DNA from: Balneolaceae bacterium
Lineage (GTDB): Bacteria > Bacteroidota > Rhodothermia > Balneolales > Balneolaceae
Assembly: GCA_007127395.1 (NCBI GenBank)
Contig: SKZL01000074.1
Coordinates: 1-8,793, forward strand
Direction: 5' to 3'
Length of the DNA stretch: 8,793 nucleotides
Shown: one piece after another, positions 6,673-8,793 of the stretch
How positions within the stretch are numbered: position 1 is the stretch's first letter
Layout: each line of letters starts with the position of its first letter
Program-made: the position numbers and the translations under genes
Notes under the pieces: model-generated
What the model was told of the DNA's origin: nothing
Databases searched by the model: none
What the model saw: only the letters and a program-made list of their open reading frames with translations

Positions 6673-6673
6673 T

Positions 6674-6709
6674 GCTGATAGCTGATAGCTGGATAAGCAA
6701 TCAGCTATC
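6674..6709. repeat. GCTGATA short tandem repeat with hairpin
   Basis: Two exact GCTGATA units (6674-6687) and a third partial one are followed by an inverted partner. GATAGCTG (6684-6691) pairs with CAGCTATC (6702-6709), plus a G-T pair, around an 8-9 base loop. It could serve as the 3' end structure of the phosphatase transcript, but no T-tract follows. The stretch 6710-6768 beyond it is AT-rich and shows nothing I can name. Confidence 0.5.
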
Positions 6710-6768
6710 TATTCCAAATTTAATTTAAAAAGTAGAAACACACTTTTTTCAACAGTCTCATTCGAAGA

Positions 6769-6803
6769 ATTAAATCCAATCCCTTCAAAAGTTTGGATTA
6801 AAT
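6769..6803 (-). terminator. Hairpin downstream of the receptor remnant, possible terminator for hypF transcript
   Basis: ATTAAATCCAA (6769-6779) pairs with TTGGATTAAAT (6793-6803) over 11 positions with one mismatch. The 13-base loop can form a further CTT/AAG pairing. It starts seven bases past the stop of the TonB-receptor remnant when read on the minus strand. The sequence that follows on that strand is only moderately T-rich (TTTAATTCTTCG), so termination strength is uncertain. Confidence 0.4.
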
Positions 6804-6809
6804 AACTCG

Positions 6810-6980
6810 TCAAGTCTTACTCACCTTAACAGAAAAATAGGGGGAAAACGGAATTTGATCCATTCGTTGAAGTGTGCTCAAATCGTAATTAAATATGTTG
6901 TTCCGGCCATAGGTGTTAATCACCCCGACTCCTGTTTCAATTGCCCAGCCTGATACAAGATCAAACGTCTTGTCAACAGA
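6810..6980 (-). pseudogene. C-terminal remnant of a TonB-dependent receptor/outer-membrane beta-barrel
   Basis: Directly after the hypF stop, in the same frame, 56 sense codons run to TGA at 6810-6812 with no start codon before a conserved-looking core. The peptide contains GWAIETGVGVINTYGRNNIF followed by NYD, and later RMDQIPFSPYFSVKV. This follows the pattern of the last two strands of TonB-dependent receptors in Bacteroidota: an alternating hydrophobic strand, N-x-Y-x-R-x-N-x-F-x-Y-D, then R-x-D-Q-x-P and a final strand. A full receptor would have 700-1000 residues, so nearly all of the gene is missing. The end (SKT) lacks the usual terminal aromatic residue. I infer a deletion scar that brought hypF next to the receptor's tail. 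Identification by pattern only. Confidence 0.55.
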
Positions 6981-8793
6981 TTATTCTAAATACCGGCTAT
7001 AGTAGGCAATTTGGCCGAATGGAATATTTTCATCATTAGGGCTCAGTTTTTTGTGGAACCATAGACGGGTGTCAGACGGTTTCAGATCCAGCAGAGTATT
7101 GACTAACACTACATTCTGAAATACCCCCCCACTGAATGCCAAGTCCTTAACACCGGTCTGCCGGCTTATCCGGAAAACCAGCTTCCCTAGAGAAAGAAAC
7201 AGGGCTTTAGCAATCGTTTCGGTACTTTTTCCCTGCCCGATATCCCCCAGGATACCGGATAATACCGGCTTCCAGTTGATGATATCATCGCAAATTTCAA
7301 ATGTATAATCACTTACACCGGAACTCTGAAAGTAATCACCGAAATCAGTAATTTTTGAACAATCCCCACCATCAGAACTCTGTATATAATCATTAACTTC
7401 GGGTTCAGGTTTGTAATCACCGGCTTCGAAACCCTCACTGTTTCTTGCCCTGCTTTCCAGCTTTATGGCCGCCTCCGCTTCATAGCTGTTCAAGGAGCAG
7501 ACCCCTAAAATAGCAGCAATAGCATCGATAATCCTGCCCATCGATGACGTCTGAAGAAGCGCCGGAGCCGCAAGCAGTTTTTGATAATAATCCCACTCTT
7601 TTTCACTGAACAGAGATCGTAATATCGGCTCAGCTTCAGTAAAGCCTGCAAATAGCGACATTGCAGACAATCGGGGCTCCAGACTCATTCTATCTCCCGA
7701 CAAAACCGGAAAATAATCCAAATGCAGCTTTCTGCTGAACCCGCCTGCATCCTTCAAAAAGGTCTCACCACCCCAAACCTGACCATCATCCCCATATCCG
7801 GTTCCGTCCCATATAAATCCGAGCACTTCTTTGTCCGTATTTAGAAGGCCATTTTCTGCAAGAACAGCCGCAAAATGAGCTTTATGATGCTGAACCGCAA
7901 GCAGTTTTACACCTGCCGTTTCAGCCACTTTTTCTGCCAGTGCCCGGCTGTGATAACCCGGGTGACCATCCGCCAACACCACTTCCGGTTTAAATGAGTA
8001 GAGCGCCTGAACATGCTCCAGTGTGCGCCGGTATGCAAGTTGTGAATCATACGATTCCTGGTCACCCAGATACTGACTCACAATTAACTTCTCCCGATCC
8101 GCCAGCGCAAAAGCACCTTTCAAATCGGCCCCAACTGCCAATACATGTTTCCTGATCTGCCCGAATGGATGGGGGTTGTAATTGGGCGAAAGGCCACGGC
8201 TCCTTCGTAAAATAATCCTCTCACCACTGCCGGATAACTGCACAACACTGTCATCCTGCGGAGCAACAATATCCCTCTCAAAGGTGAGGATATAGTCGGC
8301 AAACATTCCCAATTGATCTACAGCCTCATCATCTCTGTAGATGATCGGTGAGCCGCTCAGATTCGCACTTGTGGCAATCAACGGCCGGTTCAACCCGGAT
8401 AGTATCAATTCAAAAAGAGGGCTATAGGGAAGAAATACCCCGATTGTTTGAAGTCCCGGCGCAACAGCTTCACTGCACAATCCTGATTTTGGATTTTTTT
8501 TCCGATGCACCAACAGTATCGGAGCATCTGCTCCTCTGAGCACACTCTCCTCAATCGTATCTATAAAAGCATCGCCCATCACAGATTTCATGCCCGGATA
8601 CATGACCGCAAACGGCTTGACCGGCCTTTTTTTCCTGATTCGCAGCGTTCTCACACTCTCTTCACAAGTTGCATCTGCCATCAGCAAATACCCACCGACG
8701 CCTTTTACCGCCAGAATCTTCCCCTCGTTTAATGCTTCTATGCACCTTCGAACTATACTCCCCGCATCTCGATCCACAACTTTTTTCTGTGAA
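6981..8793 (-). CDS. hypF: Carbamoyltransferase HypF, N-terminus beyond window (partial)
   Basis: HypF uses carbamoyl phosphate and ATP to carbamoylate the C-terminal cysteine of HypE, the source of the CN ligands of [NiFe] hydrogenases. Numbering from the GTG at 8775-8777, the YrdC-like domain spans about 5-200 (KGVGGYLLMADA 25-36, KKRPVKPFAVM 49-59, TSANLSG 136-142). The Kae1-like domain follows, with the metal site HHKAH (297-301, H297 and H301), WDGTGYGDDGQVWGGE (323-338), FSGGVFQN (548-555) and PND (580-582). The usual NDGG after the proline reads NDEN. The frame is open through the right edge and that GTG lies inside the conserved fold, so it is not the start. The acylphosphatase and zinc-finger domains of a normal 750-residue HypF should lie outside. 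Residues 453-497 form a 9-residue tandem repeat that lengthens the protein. No other hyp or hydrogenase gene is visible here. Confidence 0.95.
   Translation of the reverse strand, partial: SQKKVVDRDAGSIVRRCIEALNEGKILAVKGVGGYLLMADATCEESVRTLRIRKKRPVKPFAVMYPGMKSVMGDAFIDTIEESVLRGADAPILLVHRKKNPKSGLCSEAVAPGLQTIGVFLPYSPLFELILSGLNRPLIATSANLSGSPIIYRDDEAVDQLGMFADYILTFERDIVAPQDDSVVQLSGSGERIILRRSRGLSPNYNPHPFGQIRKHVLAVGADLKGAFALADREKLIVSQYLGDQESYDSQLAYRRTLEHVQALYSFKPEVVLADGHPGYHSRALAEKVAETAGVKLLAVQHHKAHFAAVLAENGLLNTDKEVLGFIWDGTGYGDDGQVWGGETFLKDAGGFSRKLHLDYFPVLSGDRMSLEPRLSAMSLFAGFTEAEPILRSLFSEKEWDYYQKLLAAPALLQTSSMGRIIDAIAAILGVCSLNSYEAEAAIKLESRARNSEGFEAGDYKPEPEVNDYIQSSDGGDCSKITDFGDYFQSSGVSDYTFEICDDIINWKPVLSGILGDIGQGKSTETIAKALFLSLGKLVFRISRQTGVKDLAFSGGVFQNVVLVNTLLDLKPSDTRLWFHKKLSPNDENIPFGQIAYYSRYLE
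7287..7421 (-). repeat. Degenerate 5 x 27-bp in-frame tandem repeat inside hypF
   Basis: Residues 453-497 divide exactly into five nonamers starting GDY, NDY, GDC, GDY and SDY: GDYKPEPEV, NDYIQSSDG, GDCSKITDF, GDYFQSSGV and SDYTFEICD. At DNA level the second and fourth units share GAACTCTG followed by a TAATCA block. The last unit seems to be the native segment before INWKP, and the earlier ones look like expansions of it. The period is a multiple of three, so the frame is kept. Confidence 0.7.

Noticed and set aside
6494..6700. A minus-strand 68-codon ORF across the repeat region
   Set aside because: Its sequence is repeated SRLT/RFAS-like residues read from the heptamer and 44-bp repeats and the phosphatase antisense strand; no independent coding signal.
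6558..6709. Repeat cluster considered as a CRISPR array
   Set aside because: Units are contiguous with no unique spacers, repeat lengths differ (7 and 44 bp) and no cas gene is present.
1..8793. Search for a defence, mobile-element, biosynthetic or otherwise new multi-gene system
   Set aside because: Every full-length gene belongs to a known housekeeping or maturation family; no integrase, transposase, toxin-antitoxin pair, tRNA or attachment-site duplication was seen.

Overview
The window reads as housekeeping chromosome of a member of the Bacteroidota/Balneolota (FCB) group, with Balneolales my best guess. Four things point there. The gene order ileS-dksA/traR-lspA is typical of the group. 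The DksA-like protein has lost its zinc-finger cysteines in the way familiar from Bacteroidota. Starts have few clear Shine-Dalgarno sequences, and there is a TAnnTTTG-type -7 element before ileS. A relic of a TonB-dependent receptor C-terminus is also present. This placement is inference; no 16S or other definitive marker lies here.

Layout from left to right. The last codons of yajC (+) end at 89 and are followed by a good hairpin terminator (117-166). Next comes a ribBA-type gene (+, 246-1469) whose GTP cyclohydrolase II half has lost its zinc and catalytic signatures, so it should act only as DHBP synthase (RibBX-like). Convergent to it is a tight minus-strand operon, transcribed ileS -> dksA/traR-like -> lspA (5796 down to 1485, gaps of 10 and 9 nt). 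The IleRS is the type-2 form with a swapped GxHH signature. The LspA has a roughly 60-residue acidic tail. Between ileS and the divergent low-molecular-weight tyrosine phosphatase gene (+, 6054-6575) is about 250 bp holding a probable ileS promoter and doubtful small ORFs that look like one frameshifted minigene.

The 3' end of the phosphatase gene runs into a minisatellite: heptamers, then a 44-bp unit twice, then GCTGATA repeats and a hairpin. Beyond that, on the minus strand, a 56-codon fragment resembling the last strands of a TonB-dependent receptor sits immediately after, and in frame with, the stop codon of hypF. hypF (minus, 6981 to the window edge) encodes the YrdC-like and Kae1-like domains of the carbamoyltransferase for [NiFe]-hydrogenase maturation. 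Its N-terminal acylphosphatase and zinc-finger part lies outside the window. It carries a degenerate 5 x 27-bp in-frame tandem repeat.

The genes serve separate functions: protein export and lipoprotein maturation (YajC, LspA), translation and its regulation (IleRS, DksA-like), riboflavin synthesis (RibB), phosphotyrosine signalling or polysaccharide control (LMW-PTP) and hydrogenase maturation (HypF). I see no evident new multi-gene system such as a defence, mobile or biosynthetic cluster. The notable points are altered active-site signatures in known enzymes, repeat expansions inside or at the ends of genes, and gene debris near hypF.
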